Of a DNA stretch of 64,000 nt, positions 1 through 9,336 are shown piece by piece. A program made the position numbers and the translations under genes. The notes below the pieces were generated by a model. That model had not been told where the DNA came from and did no database searches. It saw only the letters and a program-made list of their open reading frames with translations. The stretch spans positions 62,001 to 126,000 of the forward strand of contig WBMW01004865.1 in NCBI GenBank assembly GCA_013396635.1. Reading direction: 5' to 3'. Within the stretch, counting starts at the first letter, position 1; every line of letters starts with the position of its first letter. This DNA is from Penelope pileata (Eukaryota > Chordata > Aves > Galliformes > Cracidae).

Positions 1-2950
1 GCGATTGCACTTCATATGATTCAATTTCTCAAAAAGTGCTTTCTTAATTTTAACCACTGTTGTAAGAGTAATGGCCATGTTTAGGAAGAGAGAAGGTAGC
101 AAGCCTTTCTCAGGATCACTAAACTGTTAATGCTTCATGTAGAATGGATTTAGAGGTTCATTTTCTTATGAAATTGTATGTTTTTGTCACTTTTTTTTTT
201 ACTGTGATAAGACTACAATGGAATCTTTTCTTGAAAAACTGCACTGAGCTACTAAAGAAGAAACTTTTTTAGCAATAAGGAACATTTATTAAGGATATTG
301 ACTATCCTTAGATGAGAAATATAGAGCAAAGCATTTCACTTGAAGATACTCAAAGTAATCAATAAATATTTTATTTTCACCAATTTCATTATTCTGAACA
401 ATAATACCTAAACAACACAGACATATGGTTAAGCTTTTTATTGGTAAGTCATAAGCCTTCTCATTAAACGTACGTCTTTGTATTGCAAATGTCACTCCCT
501 CAAGCACTTTTTCAAATCAATATCTTTCACACACTGCTATTCTGTTAGCGAAGATACAGTCTGCATATGTAGCGTTGACTCCAATTCTGTTAGAACTATT
601 GCATTCTATTGAAATCCGTGAGATCTCCCTAGTATAATGAAAACTCTTAATGTGAATGAAGCCCAAGGTTTTTCTGTGAAGTCAAAGAGTCGTATGGAAA
701 ATATGTATGTACCGTCTAGTGTTATTTCTCTTTACAGTGTTCATGTTATAACAAAGTGAGATTTCTTCTTAGTTATCCATTCACACATGTACAAAATGAT
801 ACTTTCATATATATGCAAAATGCAAAAAAGTTCTTTTCATGATCTCAGTTGACACTTTTAAAGCACAATTTTATTAGAGACTACACAGAGGAAATAAAGA
901 CACAATAGCATTTCCTATTAAGCTTAGTAAAATACCACTTTGAGCAAGTCATTAAAAATAAACTTATCAACTACGTACTTTATTTTCTTCTTTAAGCTTT
1001 CTAATAACAATCTAATTGCTTTCAAGAAGTGGTTTCCATTCAGTGTTTGTTTGAAACATATCTTAATACAGAAGTGATCTGCAGAAATAAAACATTTTTC
1101 TTTTAAGTATAGTTGTCTACAATAAATATAAAAGAGAACTGTTTAAAAACAAAGAGATCTAAATTCATAGATAGATTTTTGCTTCCATTTACAGGCTTTT
1201 AAAGCTATTAAAGTGATTGCATGGAATAGACAATGTAAAATTCAGCTTGGAATCAAAATTTCTTTAAGGACAAGAAAGTTCTGTAGATATTTGAGAAACA
1301 GGGTTTATATCATGAGCATGATATGTACAGAAATGGTTGTGATTCATGTTTTTGTCTTACGCTATTTTCCTTGGGCTTTGAGCAAAAGCCTCTTTCAAAT
1401 CGATGTGTGTTTCAGTTGCACAGTGGGCAGATTCATGGAAGTGATTAAAGATCAAATCTCCAAACACACAGCCATGGTGTTCGCTACCACAAGTAATCTC
1501 ACAGAACACCTCAGTGGGAATACACAATAAAGCAGCTATTTATTATTTTCATTCCAGTAGCCTTGAGAGCCAACAGCTGAAGATCAGGAGGAGCAGATAT
1601 GAGTGAAGATATAATAAAGATCTTCAGTACAGCGGCTACCGCAAGAAAAGAAGATACAGAAGGTGCCTTCCCTTAGCCAGAAGTCATGCTTACGTCCATA
1701 CTCCCCCATCCTCATTTTATTTCCTATTCATTTTAAGGAACTGTTTAGAGGTATTAGATCTCCTATGGTAAGTAAATAGAATTTAATATCTGTGTGTTCT
1801 TAGAGGTTGTTCAGGGCCAGAGGGAAGTCGTTCAAATATAAAGTGCTAGGATTTTTGAAGCTATTGTTAGGGTGGAAGCTCTTCTGCACCCTTAATTACA
1901 TGGCCCTGAGCTCTGGAGAGGTATCAAAGTAATAATGGAGGAATTTGGCTGTATAATTTCTTGAAAATCTCCTGCCTAAATCTTTCCATGTTTCTGATTG
2001 TGAGGAATAATATAAAAAGGACTAAGAGCCACGTCCTGAACTGCAAGTATCGATCCTATGCCAGGAGTCTAGCCATTCACTATCACTGATGTATCTATGC
2101 CTGTTTTTTAGTTTTTATTTTTTAAAATATCTGCTAGCTTCCTCACATCATTATTTTTTTGAACATTCAACAGCTTTCCCATCCCAGCTCCTCTCCACTT
2201 CCCTTGCACTACACATTTGAAGCACAAAAATGGAAGGATGAGAAAAGCTACCAAGCCTACAGCTGCTGAAAGCAAAGAAAATACTTAAATCAAGAAGCTG
2301 TTTCGCAGTAGGAAAATATGGGCTCTCCGTCAACTTGTTTTACTAGTACAGACATAGAAAAGGAAGAACTAAAAGGAGTCAAAATGTGTCAAGTGTTATT
2401 AACAAAAATAAATAGTTGTATATAGGCTATGTAATGGAGACCAGGCATACTCAAAGGGAAATATAACAAAAAATTCAGATGCCAGCACAGCAACAGACTT
2501 ATCCAAGATAGAAAGGCCTGAACCATCAAATTCTGAACCAAAAATCAAGAACAAAAAAGAAGAGAGTATTCTGTCAGCAGAGTGAAGGTAATCTCAAGCT
2601 GTGCTAGAGAGAGCACTTCTGCTAGGAGAAAAAAATGAACCACAACTATGCGTATGCTTATCATACTGACAAAAAACATTGATTGCACAGTGGGGAGAAA
2701 AACAACTTGAAACCATCAGAAAGTTTTTTTTTTTTTTAGTGTAATAGAAAACTGAAGATTGAAATAGAGTTGTTGGGACAGTAGTAACAAAAACAGCTTC
2801 ACCTTTCAAAACTATACATCCCTTTTCATCTCAACACATTTTTTCACTCTCAAGGCTTTTATATAGAAAACTGTATTAGATTACTAATTTCTTACAGATG
2901 CTTTGGTCAGACTTGTTCCTTTCTTTTTCTGCTTACAGGACAAGTGCAGC
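1..2950. other. Unannotated AT-rich sequence, no gene seen
   Basis: No coding exon, RNA gene or recognisable repeat was found here. The longest open frame (1213-1530, plus, 105 codons) has no recognisable domain and biased, chance-like composition, so it is not called as a gene. Short homopolymer runs occur, for example T near 190-200 and T near 2726-2738. The rest looks like ordinary AT-rich bird intergenic or intronic DNA. Confidence 0.7.
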
Positions 2951-2956
2951 AAAAAT

Positions 2957-3356
2957 ACACAGAATAGAATAGTTCAGTTGGAAGGGACCTTCAGAGGTAA
3001 TTTTGTCCAACTGCCTGAACCCTTCAGTGCTAACCAAAAGTTAAAGTGTATTATTAAGGGTATTATCCAGACGCCTCTTGAACACTGGCAGGCATGTGAC
3101 ATCAACCTTCCTTCTAGGAAGCCCATTACAGTGTGTGACCACCCTCACAGTAAAGGAATATTTTCTAGTGTCCAGTCTGACCCACTCTTGGTGCAGTTTT
3201 GTACCTGGCACCTCCTTCTACTTCCCCTATCTGGAAGCTGCAGAGAGCAATGAGATCTCTTTGCTTTCTCTTCTCCAGACTAGACAGCCCAAGTGTCTTC
3301 AGCCTCTCCTCACAAGACATGCCTTCCAGCCCTGTTACCAGCTTTATTGCCTTTCC
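2957..3356 (-). mobile_element. CR1 LINE 3' end (minus strand)
   Basis: The left edge carries the typical CR1 3' terminus read in reverse (AGAATAGAATAG followed by TTGGAAGGGACC), and the text then follows the CR1 3' untranslated region and end of ORF2. Read on the minus strand, the stretch around 3290-3350 translates as the C-terminal ORF2 pattern (a Glu-Glu-Arg-Leu-Lys run, then a Leu-Gly-Leu-Ser-Ser-Leu-Glu run, near 3240-3320). CR1 is the dominant avian non-LTR retrotransposon and inserts as 5'-truncated copies without clear target-site duplications. The copy is old, with many substitutions and stops. It continues to the right directly into sequence from the opposite end of CR1, described separately. 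Confidence 0.85.
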
Positions 3357-3712
3357 CTGAAGCTGAGCAGGCTGACAGGGACTCATCTTGCAGCTCCATT
3401 GTATCCACTCCTTGGCATCTCTCAAGATTCTGCCTTTATCCTAGTGCAGATCAAATCCCAGGTCTGCCTCAGCAGTGGCTGTGCCAAGTTGGTATGTGCA
3501 CATCTGAGAAGGCAGAGCACAGTTCCATTGATCTATCACTTTTTGGGCTCCTAGATGCCTCTCAGCCTCCCCATCTCTTCCTGAAGCTTGGCCAGCAGGC
3601 AGAGGAGTTCATCTACCTGGGCACATCTCACACAGGTGTATGTGCTCTCTCCATCTCAGGGAGTAGCGTCAGCCACATCCCGCAGCCTGCGGGCTGGGTG
3701 GTATGAGTGAGT
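3357..3712 (-). mobile_element. CR1 LINE 5' region / ORF1 remnant
   Basis: The minus-strand reading of 3690-3500 gives a cysteine pair followed by a Val-Asp-Glu-Leu-Leu run, then a leucine/glutamate-rich helix with Leu-Gln-Glu-Glu and an Arg-Leu-Arg step. This is the layout I know from the N-terminal part of avian CR1 ORF1 (nucleic-acid binding protein). Stops interrupt the frame. The block abuts the CR1 3' end at about 3356 in the same orientation, which suggests one element with a large internal deletion rather than two insertions. The assignment rests on recalled family pattern, not on a database match. Confidence 0.6.
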
Positions 3713-6180
3713 TTTAGAACAAGTCTTGTTTGTTTCAGGCAAAATTTTGTAGATGAGGGAGCATGCCTCAAGTGATACTGCTTAGATCTGTGATCACCTT
3801 AAACACGTCTGACCACGCATCAAGTTTCATACAACCTTTCAAGTAACTCATTAGAAAATAAAGGTTTGTAGGTGCACATTTGGAAAGCAAAAAAAGGAAA
3901 ATATTGATCTGTTGATTTCATCTATTTTATACAAATGATGGCAGATGATAATTCTAAGCACTTTTATTCCTACAAAATAAAATGGAAAGGTTATACCTGA
4001 TGGTAGACAAGCCAGTTAACTTTCTGTGTTCTGAAGAAGTAAAATGAAAAGTAGAAATTGATCTAAATTGAGGGAAAAGAAAGTAGAAATTGATCTAAAA
4101 TATGAATTTCATCCTCTGGCAGCTAATAACTATTTTGCAGATATTATCCAAGTATATGATCCTGTTAAACATAAAATCCATGGAAAAAAATATTCCAGCT
4201 GAAACTCATTTGTGGCTCACTACTGTCATTTTTACTGAAATAACCCAATACCTTTTGTAAGTCACACACACACAAATCCCAAGGCAGACCAGTGTTTCTG
4301 CAATTACTGCCAATGGGAAACATTCTGCAAAGTTCCTACCTAAAAATGATTTTCCTCAAGGTTTACAGGTGATTAGCTTTGAATCTTATTCTCCCACGGT
4401 ATTTAAAATCCAGTCTTGTAAACAGGATGAAAGAAAAGTGCCTGAAAACTAAAAGCAAACTTTACTGCCCTGAGACCTAATTAGGTATTAACAAGTACAA
4501 AATAGATCCAGTCAATAGGACTCATTGGTTTGCATCACTAGTTAATGGAGATACATGCCTCTGCAACATTCAGTGGCAGGGAAAACAACATTCTACCATT
4601 TGAGTTAGAAGTTCTGTGGGGCTAGTCAAGTACATTGTCTTGCTGTTTACAGGTAAAGACTTCACCTTTTCCCCCTTGGCTAGCCTTCAAATCATGAATA
4701 GTTTTTAAAGTAGAAAGAAAAATGCATGATGAGATTAATGGGCAATAGCTGCATATCGTGTTTAAGAGAACAGAAAATGTTCAAAGGGCTGAACAGCGCT
4801 CCCTTCTGAATAAATATCTCCGATTATTATTTGCTGTGGTAGAGCAGCTATATAGAACATGATTAGGTCTGATGCTCTGTTGATATATTGCAGGCTGAAG
4901 GAAAGTTAATGGTATAGTTAGCCTGGGCCTGCCTGCCTTTCTTTTCTCATTTTCTAAGCTGCGGTGTGGCATAGCCTTTAGCCAATACAGCAGCTCCCAA
5001 CTGAGAATGCATTAAACTGAGCAGATGAATGGCAGCATTTTGAAGCAGATCTGATAACCTAGACATGCTTGTGGGTTTTAAAGAGTCCACATCAGATGAA
5101 AAGAACTACTGGACACTTGAGAACTGACATTCTTCTGAAAAGAGAGGATGCTAGGAATTCAATTGGGCCATAGAGAATATTCTTTAAAAAGATCAAAAAG
5201 GGCAAATGCAGTTTTTATTTTGTCAAAAAGAAAAAAGAACAAAGAAACACAAGATCATTTTAGTCAAGAAACACACTGAACTAAAAAGACACACACATTT
5301 GCACAGTACTACTTCAAACAGAACTAAATCATTATAGTTATTTCATAATTAATAACTAGCAACTTTTACATAGATCTTAGAGATGCAACAGGAAATTAAC
5401 CTTCAGTCATTCTGAGTAAAATTAGTGCCTTACAGATTTTCATGAAATTGAGAAAAACTAACTCAGATTTATTTTTCATATTGAATGCACACAGCTTTAT
5501 TCCAGAGTTAGAGGAAAAATGAAAACTTTACGAATTTACAAGAAAGTAGCAAATTAGTCAATGCTGTATTTTCATATTGTGATTTTTAAGCTAAACTAAA
5601 CAGTGGTATGCTCCAGCCAGGGATTTTTATCAAAAATCACTGTTGTTTGCACCCAGTGCGCCTGAGCAATCCTTATACAATTTTATACAATTAACTTAAA
5701 CATCATATTTAATGAGAATAAGTAAAAAAAAACCCAAACCACCAACCAATGCTCTGCAGAATACATGGCAATTTGTTCTGTTGAGATTAAATATGTTGGT
5801 AGCCATTTAACTGCTCCTACACTAGAGCAGGAAAGTCAAGGAGTTTGGAAAAACAATGCCAGTTTGAGCTTAGTGTTTTAGTCAGCTGCTACAGGCATGC
5901 AAATGCACATAATGCCACTATTCCATATTTGATTTAGGGGCATAAGAGTTAGTCTAGATAATCCAAATGTAAAATTAAAATACAAAGGGTTGATGTAATC
6001 TAAAAGGTACCATAATCCACAATGCAAGATGGTTCCTGAGGCGTGAAAGTGCTTCCAGCCAAAGTCCATGGGGAATGGGGGGAGGGGGGATGGGCGGATT
6101 GCAGTTCTTTCTGTATCTGTAGGAACACCCTAGCTTCACTTGTCTCAGGACAAGAAAGAAAATCTCTCATGACATATGAA
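3713..6180. other. Unannotated stretch with possible conserved block
   Basis: No gene is visible. It holds a 20-bp direct repeat (4048-4067 and 4080-4099, identical, 32 bp apart), a short CA run at 4262-4273, and a block around 4735-5060 whose composition and lack of simple-sequence decay look like a conserved non-coding element (inference only). The open frame on the minus strand at 4781-4972 lies in that block but resembles no protein I know. Confidence 0.55.
6070..6094 (+). other. Predicted G-quadruplex motif
   Basis: Four guanine tracts lie on the plus strand: 6070-6073, 6077-6082, 6084-6089 and 6092-6094, with loops of 3, 1 and 2 bases. This satisfies the usual G3+N1-7 definition of a potential intramolecular quadruplex and is the only such site noticed in the window. 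No promoter or gene is visible beside it, so a function cannot be given. Confidence 0.8.
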
Positions 6181-6184
6181 GTGC

Positions 6185-6390
6185 AGGAGGCAAATGGACA
6201 CGGGGAAGCTCTTTTCAGTGGTGTTTGGGGACAGGAGGAGGGGAAATGGACTAAAACTGGAGCACAGGAAGTTCTGTACCAGTATGTGGAAGAATTTCTT
6301 CGCAGTGCAGGTGATGGAGCTCTGGAACAGGCTGCCCAGGGAGGTTGTGGAGTCTCCTTCCCTGGAGATATTCAGTTCTGACTATCTTCA
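6185..6390 (+). mobile_element. CR1 LINE fragment (plus strand)
   Basis: The text around 6225-6370 follows the end of CR1 ORF2 and the start of the 3' untranslated region. It includes the typical run in which a short GAGCTCTGGAACAGGCTGCC-like segment is followed by CAGGGAGGTTGTGGAGTC and a CCTGGAGATATTCA step. The true CR1 3' terminus is missing, so the piece is truncated at both ends. The plus-strand open frame covering 6176-6466 is decayed LINE sequence, not a host gene. Confidence 0.8.
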
Positions 6391-7614
6391 ACAGAGAACT
6401 ATCAGCACCTTACACTACCAGAAACCACAGATGGATTTGTATACTTTTTCTACATTTCTTATTTAACAGTTAATTTCTTCTGGGTTCAGAGAACACAACA
6501 TATCCAGTGATGCTGACTTTTAGAGCAGCATTAGGAGGACAGGTACCATGCTGTGAGACATGGAGTCCTGTCCAAAAGGACCATTCTCACCTGTTCAGTA
6601 AAGGAAGTCTCTCATGCAGAAGTTTCTAGTGCTTTGTTTGTATAGCAGAAAGCTTCTGAAGTTTGCATGTACTCATCTTTCAAATTTGATAGCTCTGATG
6701 TAGTGTCTGTCTTCAGCACTGGGGCCCTTTAATTTAACTACATTGGCACTAGGAGATCATAAACTCAACTGCATCGAAGTATATGTACTTTCATAACTGC
6801 TAATATCTCAGTGAACTAATGATGAGAAGGAAAAAAATATATAAAATTAGCCTCTGAAAGTGTCAGGCATTAGTGATTTTTCTTGATTTTATCTTACTGC
6901 TTTTCAAAAATATTTCCTAAACTAGCTAAGCAGCACCAGGTAACGTGAATGTCGAGCAATTGAATTGAACCTTGTACTATGTACTTTGATTCTTGTCGAT
7001 TGCTTTCTTAGCTGCTCTGTAGTTATGTATTCATAGACCCTTATACCTGTAAAGGGTGGTGGTCATGATAAGTCCTATTCTGAACCTATGCTTCAGACAA
7101 TAGGGTGAATAAGAGACTATTTTATCCACAACTGTTTTCTATACCAGCAGCAGTCTAGGCTGCTACCTGGAAGTTTAGCAATTTAGATGATCTCAAAATG
7201 TGTTTCAATGTTCTTGAACATACTTCTATCAAGCATAACAATAGATATTGAAGTTTTAAGAATCTGCATACTACCACCTGATCTTAAGTAACCATCGTAG
7301 AAAATATTTGGTATTTACATAGATAGAAGCAAAACTATAGCAGTACCTATTTTGCAAAGACTGATGGCTTAACAGCTGTTTTGGATGCTTTTAAGACTGA
7401 TGTTTGTACTTGTTAAACGTGAGCATTGCTAACTTGGAAATGCTGGGTTATCTTTGAAGGGTTGTTACCTGAGTAACACTCACAAATTCTCATAAATAAG
7501 AACTCCCAAGGACTTTTGCCTCTGTAAAGGAATGAATAATTTTTAATGCTATTAAAATAGCAGAATGCTGTTCAACAGTTTTCAAAAGTCTAATGAAATA
7601 TGGCATATGAGCCT
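6391..7614. other. Unannotated AT-rich sequence
   Basis: No gene, RNA or recognisable repeat was found between the CR1 fragment and the LTR. The sequence is AT-rich and unremarkable. Confidence 0.65.
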
Positions 7615-7620
7615 GTAATA
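7615..7620. repeat. Probable target-site duplication, left copy
   Basis: GTAATA lies immediately outside the left end of the proposed solo LTR and matches GTAATT at 8426-8431 in five of six bases. This is consistent with a retroviral integration duplication, but the match is short and imperfect. Confidence 0.5.
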
Positions 7621-8425
7621 TGTGGCAGTGTCCCGCTCCAATTATTGAAGTGAGGGGAGATTCTTTAACATATCCGGAGTGAGATCGAGACACAAACGAG
7701 ATCAAATGTTGTCCGACCAGTTTAATAGAAGTTCTGGTCAGTGACGGAGATGGGGATAGGAAAACAGGCGATAGTAAAAGGGTAAGAAATAAGAGTGAGG
7801 GTTACATATAAAAAAGCAGAGACAGTCACCACCATGGATCCCACGCCATTCTATCAGACCAGGAATATCTTCAGGCCCGTGTGGGAGTGAGGGAGCAAGA
7901 GCACAGGGGGAGCAGCAGCAGCAGCAGCAGGCATCAGGCCATCGGGTCTCAGGCAACAGGCATTGTCAGGCATTGGGCCATCAGGCAGGAAGCAGGAGCA
8001 ACAAGCAGGCATCAGAGGTAGCAGGGCAGCAGGACCTCATGTCTGAAGCAGCAGAACATACCAAGCAGGTCCAGCCAGGCATTCGTCAGACAGCAGCAGG
8101 TAGGCAGCTCATAGGCAGCTCCCATTTCCCCCGTTGGAGGAGGTCTTCGTATCCTCCTTTTGGGCCAGCATGACATTCCTGGGCACCCAGGTATGTCACA
8201 TATCCCACAAACGGGCACGGCCAGGCTTGCACGTCTCCTTCCGTGGTTGCCTCCCTCAAGGCGCCAGTCTGAAAGGCTGCTCGATGGCCGTTTAGCGGCT
8301 GCTTGTCTCTCATTGCCCCTGGTCTGCAAGCCTTCGGGCAGCAGGCAGGTGGGCAAACTTTGAGACAAAAGAGTTCTCACATCAAGCTTTGAGACAAAAG
8401 ATTCCAAAACAGACTTTTACAGGCA
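7621..8425 (-). mobile_element. Solo LTR of an endogenous retrovirus (minus strand)
   Basis: The block is about 805 bp and, on the minus strand, starts TGCCTG and ends GCCACA, giving the TG...CA termini of a retroviral LTR. A polyadenylation signal (ATTAAA, complement of 7721-7726) sits about 100 bp before the 3' edge, as expected for an R-U5 segment. It is flanked by a near-matching GTAAT(A/T) duplication. The U3 side contains a CAG run (7908-7931), many CAGGCAT-like tandem units (about 7930-8010), and a 15-bp direct repeat (8358-8372 and 8387-8401). No gag, pol or env sequence accompanies it, so it looks like the product of recombination between two LTRs. The open frames inside it are LTR shadows. 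The family was not identified. Confidence 0.65.
7908..8110. repeat. CAG / CAGGCAT-type repeats inside the LTR
   Basis: A short run of CAG triplets (7908-7931) is followed by degenerate CAGGCAT and GGCATCAGGC units up to about 8010, then further CAGCAG clusters near 8045-8102. The array is irregular and belongs to the LTR U3 region. Confidence 0.7.
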
Positions 8426-8431
8426 GTAATT
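8426..8431. repeat. Probable target-site duplication, right copy
   Basis: GTAATT pairs with GTAATA at 7615-7620, with one mismatch in six. Confidence 0.5.
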
Positions 8432-8903
8432 TTAATTGTATTTTCAACTTTTTTGTCCTTCTTTCCTGTCCCTGTTTTCTTAATTTTCTATCTCCACTCA
8501 TTTGTATTTTTTTTTTCCTATTTTATCACAATAGGTTATCCAAAATGTTTTCAAGAGATTTGGTTAATTACAATGAATTATGTTTCCTGAAGTCTTTGAG
8601 CTTTCCTTTAAAATAAAAGGAAAATAAGGCCTTCCATGCTGTGATAACAATACATTCTTTTCTGTCTGCCTGGCTGTTGTAATGAAGTCTTCAAGAAATG
8701 TGCAATTTCCACAGATGGAAAAGAAGAGGCATAGCTCAAAGAATTTTAATGAGTCTAGAATCAGAGTTTAGTTACTGACGATGTCTAATAACCATATATT
8801 TATATAGAGTTCTTTTTATCATAAAATGTAGGTAAGATATCCTGACACTGGATGTTTAACCACTTCTTTCCCAAAACAAAAAGAAACAAAAATACGTGAG
8901 GTT
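8432..8903. other. Unannotated AT-rich spacer between two LTRs
   Basis: It is a T-rich then A-rich unique-looking sequence of about 470 bp. The open frame at 8389-8616 (plus) is low-complexity phenylalanine/leucine-rich and crosses the LTR edge, so it is not a gene. No retroviral internal sequence is visible, which argues that the two flanking LTRs are independent insertions. Confidence 0.65.
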
Positions 8904-8909
8904 AAAGAA
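8904..8909. repeat. Target-site duplication, left copy (AAAGAA)
   Basis: AAAGAA directly precedes the TG at the start of the LTR and is repeated exactly at 9331-9336. Confidence 0.8.
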
Positions 8910-9330
8910 TGTGGGGGACAAGGAGAATGAGGAAGCGAGACCCAGATCTCTGTGGGGGTCTGAAAGCTCAATCAAGACACAGCCTTAGATGGAACGGCCT
9001 CGGGAGAAGAACACCCTGAAGCTTGTGACCAGACCATGGATGAAGTAAACAAGAGCAAGGAAGAAGTGAAACATGGCTGTTTGCTAGCAGTGTTGTTCTA
9101 AGAATGGACTGTCTGTCTATGGTACTATTAAGGAAACTGTGTAAGACATACTGTGCCACCCTGTGACTAAGTTACCTAATGCTACGTTATCGATTTAACT
9201 TTTAGTGGAATCTTCCAGTATTTCTGTAACAGTATAAAAGGTGTTACTATCCTTAGCGATAAAGAAGAAAGGAAAGAAAGCATATACCGCAACTAGAGGC
9301 CTCTGTATTACTTGTGCGTGTGCGGCGACA
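8910..9330 (+). mobile_element. Solo LTR, class II (ERVK-like) retrovirus
   Basis: A 421-bp block starts TGTGGGGGACAAGG and ends GCGGCGACA, so it has TG...CA termini. It is bounded by perfect 6-bp direct repeats (AAAGAA), the duplication size typical of class II (beta-/alpha-like) endogenous retroviruses. A TATAAAA box lies at 9233-9239, about 100 bp before the 3' edge, consistent with the U3/R boundary. No canonical AATAAA was seen; GATAAAG at 9258-9264 may stand in or be a decayed signal. No internal retroviral genes remain, so this is a solo LTR. Open frames on both strands inside it are not genes. Confidence 0.85.
9233..9239 (+). promoter_or_regulatory. TATA box of the solo LTR
   Basis: TATAAAA lies inside the LTR at the position expected for the retroviral promoter. 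Whether it is still active cannot be told from sequence. Confidence 0.6.
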
Positions 9331-9336
9331 AAAGAA
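9331..9336. repeat. Target-site duplication, right copy (AAAGAA)
   Basis: This is an exact copy of 8904-8909, immediately after the terminal CA of the LTR. Confidence 0.8.

Noticed and set aside
1213..1530. 105-codon plus-strand open frame
   Set aside because: No domain, no splice or promoter context, and composition expected by chance.
4781..4972. Minus-strand open frame in the candidate conserved block
   Set aside because: The translation matches no family I know and there are no splice sites giving an exon; treated as non-coding.
8012..8407. 131-codon minus-strand frame
   Set aside because: It lies within the solo LTR and has no protein similarity that I recognise.
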